From an uncultured Collinsella sp. (GTDB lineage: Bacteria; Actinomycetota; Coriobacteriia; Coriobacteriales; Coriobacteriaceae), in contig CAUBGU010000077.1 in the NCBI GenBank assembly GCA_958435545.1, forward strand, positions 1 to 6,791: a stretch of DNA of 6,791 bases. The letters are read 5' to 3'. A program made the position numbers and the translations under genes. Below, in pieces: positions 1 through 6,079 of this stretch; the stretch's first letter is position 1, and each line of letters opens with the position of its first letter. The notes beneath the pieces are model-generated. The model was given only the letters and a program-made list of their open reading frames with translations. It was not told the origin of the DNA and did not search any database.

Positions 1-3
1 CAC

Positions 4-25
4 GAGCGGGGGCTCCTATCTTTTT
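4..25 (+). terminator. Possible end of an upstream intrinsic terminator
   Basis: A short stem GAGC (4-7) / GCTC (12-15) around four G is followed after CTATC by five T (21-25). Alternatively GGGGGCTC (8-15) is the right arm of a longer stem whose left arm lies outside the window. A G/C-rich arm followed by a T-tract suggests the end of a transcript entering from the left. The visible 4-bp stem is weak alone, so this is tentative. Confidence 0.3.
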
Positions 26-91
26 AGTGCCCTCGGATTGGGTCATAGTGTCTGTTCGCGCCAAAACATCGGCGTTGCCATGGCCCGGATG

Positions 92-140
92 CGGCACTTG
101 GGGACGTTCCTTTTGTGCCGGCACTTGGGGACGGTCCTTG
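92..140. repeat. Two-copy REP-like palindromic repeat (CGGCACTTGGGGACG unit)
   Basis: Two near-identical units, 92-113 and 119-140, repeat with a period of 27 bp. They share CGGCACTTGGGGACG and differ by T/G at the next base before TCCTT. CGGCAC (92-97) pairs with GTGCCG (115-120), and GTGCCGGCAC (115-124) is a perfect 10-bp palindrome joining the units. The second unit also contains GGAC-G-GTCC (129-137). The arrangement resembles the REP elements mobilised by REP-associated tyrosine transposases. I recall similar GGGGACG-GTCC repeats from Coriobacteriia but cannot search for them here. No transposase gene is present in the window. A 65-codon frame running across this area (38-235) has no supporting features and is not called as a gene. 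Confidence 0.6.
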
Positions 141-154
141 CAGCAATCTGTCGA

Positions 155-184
155 TTGAACGTCGTTGTGTGTTCGCGCTATCAT
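155..184 (+). promoter_or_regulatory. Candidate sigma70-type promoter of feoAB
   Basis: TTGAAC (155-160, 4 of 6 to TTGACA) and TATCAT (179-184, 5 of 6 to TATAAT) are separated by 18 bp. Transcription would start near 190-192, immediately before the tandem dyads at 200-232, which is a suitable place for repression. No better pair was seen between this site and the start codon. Confidence 0.5.
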
Positions 185-199
185 GCATGGTTACAATTG

Positions 200-232
200 G
201 TTAGCCGTGGCAAACGGTTAGCCAAGGTAAAC
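200..232 (+). promoter_or_regulatory. Tandem candidate operator for an iron-dependent (DtxR/IdeR-type) repressor
   Basis: Two 16-bp dyads of the form GTTAGCC-N2-GGYAAAC lie at 200-215 and 217-232. Their starts are 17 bp apart, and GGTTAGCC is repeated exactly at 199-206 and 216-223. The first dyad is symmetric at 12 of 16 positions and the second at 10 of 16. A third GGTTA occurs at 189-193. The half-site GGTTAGCC resembles the DtxR/IdeR consensus (TTAGGTTAG-type, dyadic), and these metalloregulators commonly control feo genes in Actinobacteria. The position just downstream of the likely promoter and upstream of an iron transporter supports this reading. The identity of the regulator is inferred. 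Confidence 0.5.
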
Positions 233-240
233 TAAATGCA

Positions 241-255
241 ACGCCCTGTGGGCGT
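241..255 (+). other. Small hairpin directly before the feoAB ribosome binding site
   Basis: ACGCCC (241-246) and GGGCGT (250-255) form a perfect 6-bp stem with a 3-base loop. It ends a few bases before the GGGGAGGAA Shine-Dalgarno sequence (about 257-266). No T-run follows, so it is not an intrinsic terminator. It could stabilise the transcript 5' end or affect ribosome loading, but there is no direct evidence of function. Confidence 0.4.
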
Positions 256-273
256 CGGGGGAGGAACACGGAC

Positions 274-2634
274 GTGAAGCTCGATACGCTCGAGATCGGA
301 AAAGACGCCGTTGTCGCATCGGTGGCATCGGACGATCAGGCACTCCGACAGCATATTTTGGACATGGGCCTAACGCCGGGCACCGAAGTCACCATGATGA
401 AGTACGCCCCCATGGGCGATCCGCTCGAGATCCGCCTGCGTGGCTACGAGTTGACACTGCGCAAGGACGATGCCGCTCGCATCGAGCTCGTGGGTATTCA
501 CGACACCGATACGGGTCCGCGCGCTAACGCCGCAATCGGCACGACGGAGCATCCGGCCCTGGGCGAGGGGACGTATTCGCCCCGTGCGGCAAAGACGGCC
601 GTGCCAGAGGGCGCGCCGCTGCACTTTGCCCTCGCCGGCAACCAAAACTGCGGCAAGACCACGTTATTCAACCAGCTGACGGGCTCCAACCAGCACGTCG
701 GTAACTTTCCCGGCGTGACGGTCGACCGCAAAGATGGCACCATCCGTAACCATCCCGAGGCGAGCGTTACCGACCTGCCCGGCATTTACTCCCTGTCGCC
801 GTACACAGGCGAGGAGGTCGTGAGCCGTCAGTTCATCCTCGACGAGCGTCCGGACGCCATCATCGACATCATTGACGCCACCAACATCGAGCGCAACCTG
901 TACCTGACACTGCAGCTCATGGAGCTTGACCGTCCTATGGTCATCGCGCTCAACATGATGGACGAGGTGACCGCCAACGGCGGCGCCGTAGACGTCAACT
1001 TGCTCGAGAGCCTGTTGGGCGTGCCCGTTGTCCCCATTAGCGCTGCCCGCAACGAGGGCATCGGCGAGCTGGTGGACCACGCCCTGCACGTGGCGCGGTT
1101 CCGCGAGCGCCCTGGTCGCCTGGACTTTTGCGCGCCCGACGGTCCGGACGGCGGTGCGCTGCATCGCTGCATCCACGGTATTGCTAACCTGATCGAGGAC
1201 CATGCCGTGACGGCGCACATCCCGGTGCGCTTTGCGGCGACCAAGCTGGTCGAGGGCGATGAGCTGGTAACCGAGGCGCTTCACCTGGATCGCAATGAGC
1301 TCGACGCTATCGAGCACATCATCACCCAGATGGAGGGCGAGGCCGGCACCGACCGCCTATCTGCGCTGGCCGATATGCGTTTTAGCTTTATCGGCGACGT
1401 GTGCGGGCGTTGCGTCGTCAAGCCGCACGAGAGCCGCGAGCACGTGCGCTCCGTCAAGATTGACCGCATCCTGACAGGTCGTTACACAGCCATTCCGGCG
1501 TTTCTGGTGATCATGGGCCTCGTCTTTTGGCTGACGTTTGGCGTGATCGGCGCGGCGTTGCAGGGACTCATGGAGGACGGTATCGCTGCCATCATCGCCT
1601 CGGCCGATGCGGGCCTCAAGGCGTTCGGTACCAACGACGTGGTGCGCTCGCTGGCTGTCGACGGCGTGCTTACGGGCGTGGGCAGTGTGCTGACCTTCCT
1701 GCCGATTATCGTCGTGCTCTTTTTGTTCCTCTCCATTCTGGAAGACTCCGGATACATGGCGCGCGTGGCCTTTGTCATGGATAAGGTGTTGCGTCGCTTT
1801 GGCCTGTCGGGCCGCAGTTTCGTGCCCATGCTCGTCGGTTTTGGCTGCACCGTGCCGGCTATCATGTCGACCCGTACGCTCCCATCCGAGCACGACCGCA
1901 AGATGACGGTCATGCTCACGCCGTTTATGAGCTGCTCAGCCAAGCTGCCGGTTTACGGCTTGCTGTGCGGGGCGTTTTTCCCGCAGGCGACGGTCCCCGC
2001 CATGGTCTCGCTCTATCTGATCGGTATCGTGGTCGGCTGCGTCGCGGCTTTGGTGCTCAACCGCACGGCATTTAAGGGCGACCCGGTGCCGTTTATCATG
2101 GAGCTGCCCAATTACCGCCTGCCGAGCGTCAAGACGACAGTGATGCTGGCATGGGATAAGGCCAAAGACTTTATTACCAAGGCCTTTACCATTATCTTTG
2201 CCGCTACCGTGGTCATCTGGTTCCTTCAGACGTTCGACATCCGCTTTAATGTGGTCGCCGATCAGTCGCAGAGTCTGCTTGCGGGTCTCGGCAGCATCAT
2301 TGCGCCGGCGCTGGCGCCGCTTGGGTTTGGTGACTGGCGTGCATCCACGGCGCTCGTCACCGGACTTATCGCCAAGGAGAGTGTCATCTCGACCCTCACG
2401 GTGCTTTTAGGCGCGACCTCGCCCGCGGCACTGTCGACCATGTTTTCGCCGTTCACTGCCTATGTGTTCCTGGTCTTTACGCTGCTGTACCCGCCCTGTG
2501 TGGCAGCCATCGGCGCCGTCAAGAGCGAGCTGGGCGCGCGCTACGCCGTTGCCGTGTTCGCGTTTCAAGTGACGGTCGCCTGGATCGTGGCGTTTGTCGT
2601 GCATTCGGCGGGCATATTGCTGGGGCTGGCTTAG
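274..2634 (+). CDS. feoB: Ferrous iron transporter, FeoA-FeoB fusion
   Basis: This is an inner-membrane GTP-dependent Fe(II) importer of 786 residues. The GTG start at 274 follows the strong site GGGGAGGAA with about 7 bp spacing. Residues 1-76 form a complete FeoA (SH3-like) domain with the typical DMGLTPGT and RGYELTLR segments. A linker (about 77-115) leads into the FeoB G domain. Its motifs are G1 GNQNCGKTT (122-130), G2 VGNFPGVT (142-149), G3 DLPG (167-170), G4 NMMD (227-230) and G5 SAA (256-258). A helical GDI-like region extends to about 400. The membrane part starts near 407 and carries the two gate signatures, GFGCTVPA with C525 and MSCSAKLP with C554. The C-terminal PPCVAAIGAVKSELG block is also typical. 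Separate FeoB proteins are often 650-780 residues; the extra length here is the FeoA fusion. The usual proline of G1 is glutamine. No separate feoA or feoC is present. Expression is probably iron-repressed through the upstream dyads. The family assignment is near certain. Confidence 0.97.
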   Translation: MKLDTLEIGKDAVVASVASDDQALRQHILDMGLTPGTEVTMMKYAPMGDPLEIRLRGYELTLRKDDAARIELVGIHDTDTGPRANAAIGTTEHPALGEGTYSPRAAKTAVPEGAPLHFALAGNQNCGKTTLFNQLTGSNQHVGNFPGVTVDRKDGTIRNHPEASVTDLPGIYSLSPYTGEEVVSRQFILDERPDAIIDIIDATNIERNLYLTLQLMELDRPMVIALNMMDEVTANGGAVDVNLLESLLGVPVVPISAARNEGIGELVDHALHVARFRERPGRLDFCAPDGPDGGALHRCIHGIANLIEDHAVTAHIPVRFAATKLVEGDELVTEALHLDRNELDAIEHIITQMEGEAGTDRLSALADMRFSFIGDVCGRCVVKPHESREHVRSVKIDRILTGRYTAIPAFLVIMGLVFWLTFGVIGAALQGLMEDGIAAIIASADAGLKAFGTNDVVRSLAVDGVLTGVGSVLTFLPIIVVLFLFLSILEDSGYMARVAFVMDKVLRRFGLSGRSFVPMLVGFGCTVPAIMSTRTLPSEHDRKMTVMLTPFMSCSAKLPVYGLLCGAFFPQATVPAMVSLYLIGIVVGCVAALVLNRTAFKGDPVPFIMELPNYRLPSVKTTVMLAWDKAKDFITKAFTIIFAATVVIWFLQTFDIRFNVVADQSQSLLAGLGSIIAPALAPLGFGDWRASTALVTGLIAKESVISTLTVLLGATSPAALSTMFSPFTAYVFLVFTLLYPPCVAAIGAVKSELGARYAVAVFAFQVTVAWIVAFVVHSAGILLGLA

Positions 2635-2675
2635 TTATTTATTGACGGCGCAACCTTTGTGTATCGAATTGTTTT

Positions 2676-2710
2676 CGGCCCTGCATCTGTTGCTGACGGA
2701 TGCGGGGCCG
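2676..2710 (+). terminator. Stem-loop after feoB, possible terminator
   Basis: CGGCCCTGCATC (2676-2687) pairs with GATGCGGGGCCG (2699-2710). This gives a 12-bp stem with a single U-G wobble and an 11-base loop. It lies 42 bp after the feoB stop. The following bases, TTGCTATATAAT, are only a poor U-tract, so termination may be weak or assisted. The -35 of the next promoter falls in the loop and the start of the right arm. Confidence 0.45.
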
Positions 2711-2722
2711 TTGCTATATAAT
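2693..2722 (+). promoter_or_regulatory. Candidate promoter of the MFS gene
   Basis: A perfect TATAAT occurs at 2717-2722, with CTGACG (2693-2698, 4 of 6 to TTGACA) 18 bp upstream. The overlapping TGC-TATATA (2712-2720) would be an extended -10. Transcription would begin near 2729, giving a leader of about 27 bases before the ATG. The -35 lies within the feoB-downstream hairpin. Confidence 0.55.
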
Positions 2723-2755
2723 CGCCTCCACTCAAAATGATTGGAGACGTTATAT

Positions 2756-3952
2756 ATGAGTCAGGCAAGGCAAGACGGCATCACGCTCAGGCAGTGGCTC
2801 CCGCTTATCGGGCTCACCTGCTGTGCGTTCGTGTTCAACACGTCGGAGTTTATGCCCATCGGCCTTTTGACTGATATCGCCGCGTCGTTCTCGCTTACCG
2901 AGGCCCAAGCGGGCATCATGATCTCGGTCTATGCCTGGGGTGTCATGCTGTTGTCGTTACCACTCATGGTGTTTGCCTCGCGTTTCGAGTTTAAGCGGAT
3001 GCTGCTGGGCGTGCTGGCCGTGTTCTCGCTCGGTCAGTTCCTGTCCGCTGTGGCGCCGACCTATCCCATCCTGGTCTGCGCGCGCCTGGTGGTCGCTTGC
3101 GCACATGCCGTGTTCTGGTCAGTCGCCTCGATTATGGCGTCGCGCCTGGTTGACACACGTCACGGGGCACTCGCCATCAGCATGATCGCTACGGGCTCGT
3201 CCATCGCGCAGATCTTTGGCCTGCCTCTCGGTCGCGCCATTGGCTTGGCCGTGGGCTGGCGCATGACGTTTGCCGTGGTCGGGGGCCTCTCAGCCATCGC
3301 GGCCGTCTACCAGGCAGCGGTGTTCCCGGCCATGCAGGCGGGTGAGCGCTTTACCGTCAAACAGCTGCCCGAGTTGCTCAAGAACCCGCTCCTCATCGCG
3401 CTCTACGCAGTCACGGTCTTCATGGCGACCGGCTATTACGCAAGCTACAGCTATATCGAGCCCTTCCTGGCACAGGTCGCGCACGTCGATGCGGGCGCCA
3501 TTACCATGACGCTGACGGCGTTTGGCTGCTCTGGTTTGCTCGGAAGCTGGCTGTTTGGCCGCCTGTTCGATGGGCATCGCTTCCCGTTCTTGGCTATCAC
3601 GCTCTCCGGCGTGCCGGTGGCCCTGCTGCTCATGGGGCCGGCCGCATCGTCGCTCGTGACAGTGCTTGCCGTCTGCGCACTGTGGGGTTGCTGCGCCACG
3701 GCCTTTAACGTGGCGTTTCAGGCCGAGCTCATCAAGCACACGCCGGCAGATTCGTCGGCCGTCGCCATGTCGATCTTCTCGGGCCTGTTCAACCTCGGTA
3801 TCGGCACGGGTACCGCGATCGGCGGCGCCGTGGTTTCGGGTCCCGGTATCGCTTGGATCGGCTTCGCGGGCGGGGCGATTGCCGTCGTGGGCGTCATCCT
3901 CGCCATCACGGTGATGTTCCCGGCCATTCGCCGCGCCAAGCCCGTCGCCTAA
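2756..3952 (+). CDS. sotB: MFS sugar-efflux transporter, SotB-like (DHA1 family)
   Basis: This is a 398-residue polytopic membrane protein with about 12 predicted helices, in two sets (about 14-190 and 210-389) around a short basic loop near 191-209. It resembles the SotB/YdeA drug:H+ antiporter-1 group. Family-like segments are FNTSEFMPIGLL (27-38) in helix 1, the AHAVFWS block (116-122) in helix 4, IATGSSIAQIFGLPLG (144-159) in helix 5, GYYASYSYIEPF (226-237) in helix 7 and the FSGLFNLGIGTG block (341-352) in helix 11. SotB proteins export arabinose, IPTG and related sugars using the proton gradient; the substrate here is inferred only from family. I chose the ATG at 2756 because GGAG (2743-2746) sits 9 bp before it. 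An in-frame TTG at 2741 overlaps that site and has no binding site of its own. The gene probably has its own promoter and is not obviously linked to iron uptake. A broader drug-efflux role is possible. Confidence 0.85.
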   Translation: MSQARQDGITLRQWLPLIGLTCCAFVFNTSEFMPIGLLTDIAASFSLTEAQAGIMISVYAWGVMLLSLPLMVFASRFEFKRMLLGVLAVFSLGQFLSAVAPTYPILVCARLVVACAHAVFWSVASIMASRLVDTRHGALAISMIATGSSIAQIFGLPLGRAIGLAVGWRMTFAVVGGLSAIAAVYQAAVFPAMQAGERFTVKQLPELLKNPLLIALYAVTVFMATGYYASYSYIEPFLAQVAHVDAGAITMTLTAFGCSGLLGSWLFGRLFDGHRFPFLAITLSGVPVALLLMGPAASSLVTVLAVCALWGCCATAFNVAFQAELIKHTPADSSAVAMSIFSGLFNLGIGTGTAIGGAVVSGPGIAWIGFAGGAIAVVGVILAITVMFPAIRRAKPVA

Positions 3953-3967
3953 CCACATCCCCCTATC

Positions 3968-4034
3968 AGTTGCGGTGAAATACGGACTGCTGGGTCCAAT
4001 AAACCCGGCAAACAGTCCGTATTCCACCGCAACT
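3968..4034. repeat. Long near-perfect inverted repeat (MITE/REP-like hairpin)
   Basis: Left arm 3968-3989 and right arm 4013-4034 are complementary at 21 of 22 positions, the exception being A3978 opposite C4024. Inside, CTGGGT (3990-3995) pairs with ACCCGG (4003-4008), with one U-G wobble, around a 7-base loop; CAAA (4009-4012) is bulged. The whole forms one extended 67-bp hairpin starting 16 bp after the MFS stop. No T-tract follows, so it does not look like a simple intrinsic terminator. The arms begin AGTTGCGGTG and end CACCGCAACT, a sequence I associate with dispersed intergenic hairpins in Collinsella; this is recollection, not a search. It may also block 3' exonucleases or attenuate read-through. 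Confidence 0.65.
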
Positions 4035-4045
4035 TGGAAAGGGGT

Positions 4046-4086
4046 CGGGGTAGCTAAAACAGCTCCGTCCCAAATTAGCTACCCTG
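4046..4086. promoter_or_regulatory. Second inverted repeat, candidate operator or leader structure upstream of the GH13 gene
   Basis: GGGTAGCTAA (4048-4057) and TTAGCTACCC (4075-4084) are perfect 10-bp inverted arms separated by 17 bp. C4046-G4086 and the wobble G4047-T4085 extend them to 12 bp. AGCT lies inside each arm. The dyad ends 8 bp before the TACAAT at 4094-4099, so a protein bound there could control the downstream gene. No T-run follows. Whether it acts as DNA operator, RNA structure or repeat remnant cannot be decided from sequence. Confidence 0.45.
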
Positions 4087-4093
4087 CCGGGCA

Positions 4094-4099
4094 TACAAT
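4094..4099 (+). promoter_or_regulatory. Candidate -10 element for the GH13-glycosylase pair
   Basis: TACAAT matches TATAAT at 5 of 6 positions and lies 35 bp before the ATG at 4135. No convincing -35 exists at 16-18 bp upstream (the region is CCCAAATT, inside the inverted repeat). The promoter may therefore be weak or need an activator. Confidence 0.3.
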
Positions 4100-4134
4100 G
4101 GATGTCGTTGTGTTGAGCTTACCGGGAGGTTGCT

Positions 4135-5511
4135 ATGTGGGCATACGAGACGACGTTCTATCTGATCTATCCGCTGGGCTTTTGCGGAGCTCCGCGCGAA
4201 AACGCCGCACCCGTTGCCGAGGATGAGCTTGCTCAAGCTGCCGGCACCGCGCCCAACCCCGATGCTCCTATCATGAAAATCGCCCAATGGGCCGACTACC
4301 TGCAGGAACTCGGCGTTGGCGCTGTGCTCATCAACCCGCCGCTCGAGTCCGATAGCCACGGCTACGATACACGCAGCCTGCGCCACATCGACCGCCGCCT
4401 GGGTGGGGACGCCGACTTTGCCGCCGTGTGCGACACGCTGCATGCCCACGGCATCCGCGTGGTGCTCGATGCCGTCTTCAACCACGTCGGTCGTGGCTTT
4501 TGGGCCTTCCGCGATGTGCAGGAGCGTAAGTGGGACTCGCCCTACAAGGATTGGTTCCACATTAGCTTTGACGGCGACTCCTGCTATGGCGACGGCTTTT
4601 GGTACGAGGGCTGGGAAGGCCATTTTGAGCTTGTGAAGCTCAACCTGCAAAATCCCGCTGTGGTCGATTACCTGCTCGAGTCCGTGCGCCGTTGGGCCGA
4701 CGTCTTTGGTGTCGATGGCCTGCGCCTGGACGTTGCCTACATGCTCGACCGCGATTTCATGCGTCGTTTGCATAGCTTTGCCCGTGAGCTCAAGCCCGAC
4801 TTCGTGCTGATCGGCGAGACGCTCCACGGCGACTACAACCAGATCGTCAACGACGAGATGCTCGACTCCTGCACCAACTACGAATGTTACAAGGGCCTGT
4901 ACTCCAGCTTTAACTCGGTCAACATGTTCGAGATCGCGCACTCGCTGCATCGCCAGTTTGGCGGCGATCCGTGGTGTATCTACCGCGGCAAGCATCTGCT
5001 GTCGTTTGTCGACAACCACGATGTGCCGCGCCTGGCAAGCATCCTTACCGACAAGTCCTGCCTGCGTCCCGCCTACGGTATGCTCTTTGGCATGCCGGGC
5101 ATTCCGTGCGTCTACTATGGCAGCGAGTGGGGAATTGCTGGCGAAAAGGGCGGCCCCGATGGCGACTGGGCGTTGCGCCCTGCGCTCGATGAGCCTGCGC
5201 CCAACGAGCTGACGGCGTTCGTCACGCAGCTCGCGCGCCTTCGCTCGGCAAACGACGCGGCGGCCCGTGCTCTCAACTACGGTGCCTATCGCAACGTGGT
5301 GATCCAGAATAAACAGCTGCTGTTCGAGCGCGCCTGCGACGACGCGACGGTGCTCGTGGCGGTCAATGCCGTGAACGAGCCCTATACCTTTGGCGCCGGC
5401 GAACTCAACGGCTCCTTTGTCGATTTGCTTGCCGACGATGCGCCCACGGTCGAGCTGGCGGGCTCCCTTGAGCTTGCGCCCTACGAGGTGCGCTATCTGT
5501 TGAGGGCCTAG
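4135..5511 (+). CDS. GH13 alpha-amylase-family glycoside hydrolase, cytoplasmic
   Basis: This 458-residue enzyme cleaves alpha-glucosidic bonds in maltodextrin-like substrates. The ATG is preceded by GGGAGG (4124-4129) with 5 bp spacing. All core clan GH-H regions are present: DAVFNH (112-117), GLRLDVA with nucleophile D199 and R197, IGE with acid/base E228, and FVDNHD with transition-state stabiliser D296. SHGYDT (74-79) and the LVKLN region V (166-170) resemble the neopullulanase/cyclomaltodextrinase group (GH13_20-like). PGIPCVYYGSEWG follows the catalytic barrel, and a short beta domain runs from about 370 to the end. There is no signal peptide, no N-terminal CBM34-type domain and no starch-binding module, so it probably acts on imported oligosaccharides in the cytoplasm. 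The barrel begins almost at residue 1, unlike typical neopullulanases of about 580 residues. Exact specificity cannot be assigned. The downstream DNA glycosylase gene starts 3 bp after its stop. Confidence 0.93.
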   Translation: MWAYETTFYLIYPLGFCGAPRENAAPVAEDELAQAAGTAPNPDAPIMKIAQWADYLQELGVGAVLINPPLESDSHGYDTRSLRHIDRRLGGDADFAAVCDTLHAHGIRVVLDAVFNHVGRGFWAFRDVQERKWDSPYKDWFHISFDGDSCYGDGFWYEGWEGHFELVKLNLQNPAVVDYLLESVRRWADVFGVDGLRLDVAYMLDRDFMRRLHSFARELKPDFVLIGETLHGDYNQIVNDEMLDSCTNYECYKGLYSSFNSVNMFEIAHSLHRQFGGDPWCIYRGKHLLSFVDNHDVPRLASILTDKSCLRPAYGMLFGMPGIPCVYYGSEWGIAGEKGGPDGDWALRPALDEPAPNELTAFVTQLARLRSANDAAARALNYGAYRNVVIQNKQLLFERACDDATVLVAVNAVNEPYTFGAGELNGSFVDLLADDAPTVELAGSLELAPYEVRYLLRA

Positions 5512-5514
5512 GCC

Positions 5515-6078
5515 ATGGCAGCGTCCGACGAGGGCTATCAACATATAGAGCATGGGTTTGAACCCGTGTTTGACGAGCACTCGCGCGTTTTGGTGCTGGG
5601 GTCGTTTCCCTCGGTGCTGTCGCGTGCCAATGATTTTTATTACGGCAACCCCCAGAACCGCTTTTGGCGCGTGACGGCCGCGTGCCTCGGTGTACCCGTA
5701 CCGCCCAATGAGGGCGACCCTTTGGCGAGCGGCGAGCCCGCGACGCTCGCCGCCTCGGTTGCCGCCAAGCGGGCTATGCTGCTCAACGGCGGTGTGGCCC
5801 TGTGGGACGTGATCGAGAGCTGCGACATTAAGGGCTCGAGTGACGCGAGCATTCGTAACGTTGTGCCGGCACATATCGAGCGCATTACCGACGCAGCTCC
5901 CATTGAGCAGGTGATATGCAACGGTGGTACAGCTGGCCGGCTCTACAAGTGCTATCTACAAGAACGCACCGGGCTGCCCGCTATCGTTCTACCCTCGACA
6001 AGTCCTGCCAATGCGGTTTGGCGTCTGGAGCGCCTTGTCGAGCGCTGGCGCGAGGCAGTTGACTGGGCTGCTCTCTAA
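5515..6078 (+). CDS. DNA-deoxyinosine (hypoxanthine) glycosylase, uracil-DNA glycosylase superfamily
   Basis: This 187-residue base-excision repair enzyme probably removes hypoxanthine (deaminated adenine), and perhaps uracil, from DNA. It shows the family 6-like pattern: LVLGSFPS (26-33), the FYYGNPQNRFW block with N48 (about 41-51), an ALWDVIESCDIKGSSD block in the middle, and the terminal LPSTSPANA motif (159-167). The length is typical for bacterial members of this group. The ATG at 5515 has GAGGG (5502-5506) 8 bp upstream. That site lies inside the end of the GH13 gene, whose TAG falls between site and start, so the two genes are probably translationally coupled. GGCCTAGGCC (5505-5514) is a perfect palindrome over the junction. 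Family assignment is firm; the preference for deoxyinosine over uracil is inferred from the group. The C-terminus faces the minus-strand gene with a 1-bp gap. Confidence 0.88.
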   Translation: MAASDEGYQHIEHGFEPVFDEHSRVLVLGSFPSVLSRANDFYYGNPQNRFWRVTAACLGVPVPPNEGDPLASGEPATLAASVAAKRAMLLNGGVALWDVIESCDIKGSSDASIRNVVPAHIERITDAAPIEQVICNGGTAGRLYKCYLQERTGLPAIVLPSTSPANAVWRLERLVERWREAVDWAAL

Positions 6079-6079
6079 T

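Noticed and set aside
38..235. A 65-codon plus-strand frame in the leader of feoAB
   Set aside because: It runs through the repeat, promoter and operator, has no ribosome binding site, and its product is rich in C, R and H with no family resemblance.
2741..2755. A TTG start 15 bp upstream of the ATG for the MFS gene
   Set aside because: The GGAG ribosome binding site lies within this stretch and is well placed for the ATG at 2756. The TTG has no site of its own.
3290..4027. A 245-codon minus-strand frame opposite the MFS gene
   Set aside because: Its product is highly charged and low in complexity, it starts inside the long hairpin, and it mirrors the MFS reading frame.
3975..4226. An 83-codon frame starting with GTG inside the long hairpin
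   Set aside because: It is built from the inverted repeats, overlaps the GH13 start in another frame, and has no ribosome binding site.
4075..5874. A 599-codon open frame on the minus strand opposite the GH13 and glycosylase genes
   Set aside because: It lies antisense to two genes with intact catalytic motifs. Its product is compositionally odd (rich in H, V, R, A, with no recognisable domain), and I saw no good ribosome binding site. Long antisense frames are expected with G/C-ending codons.
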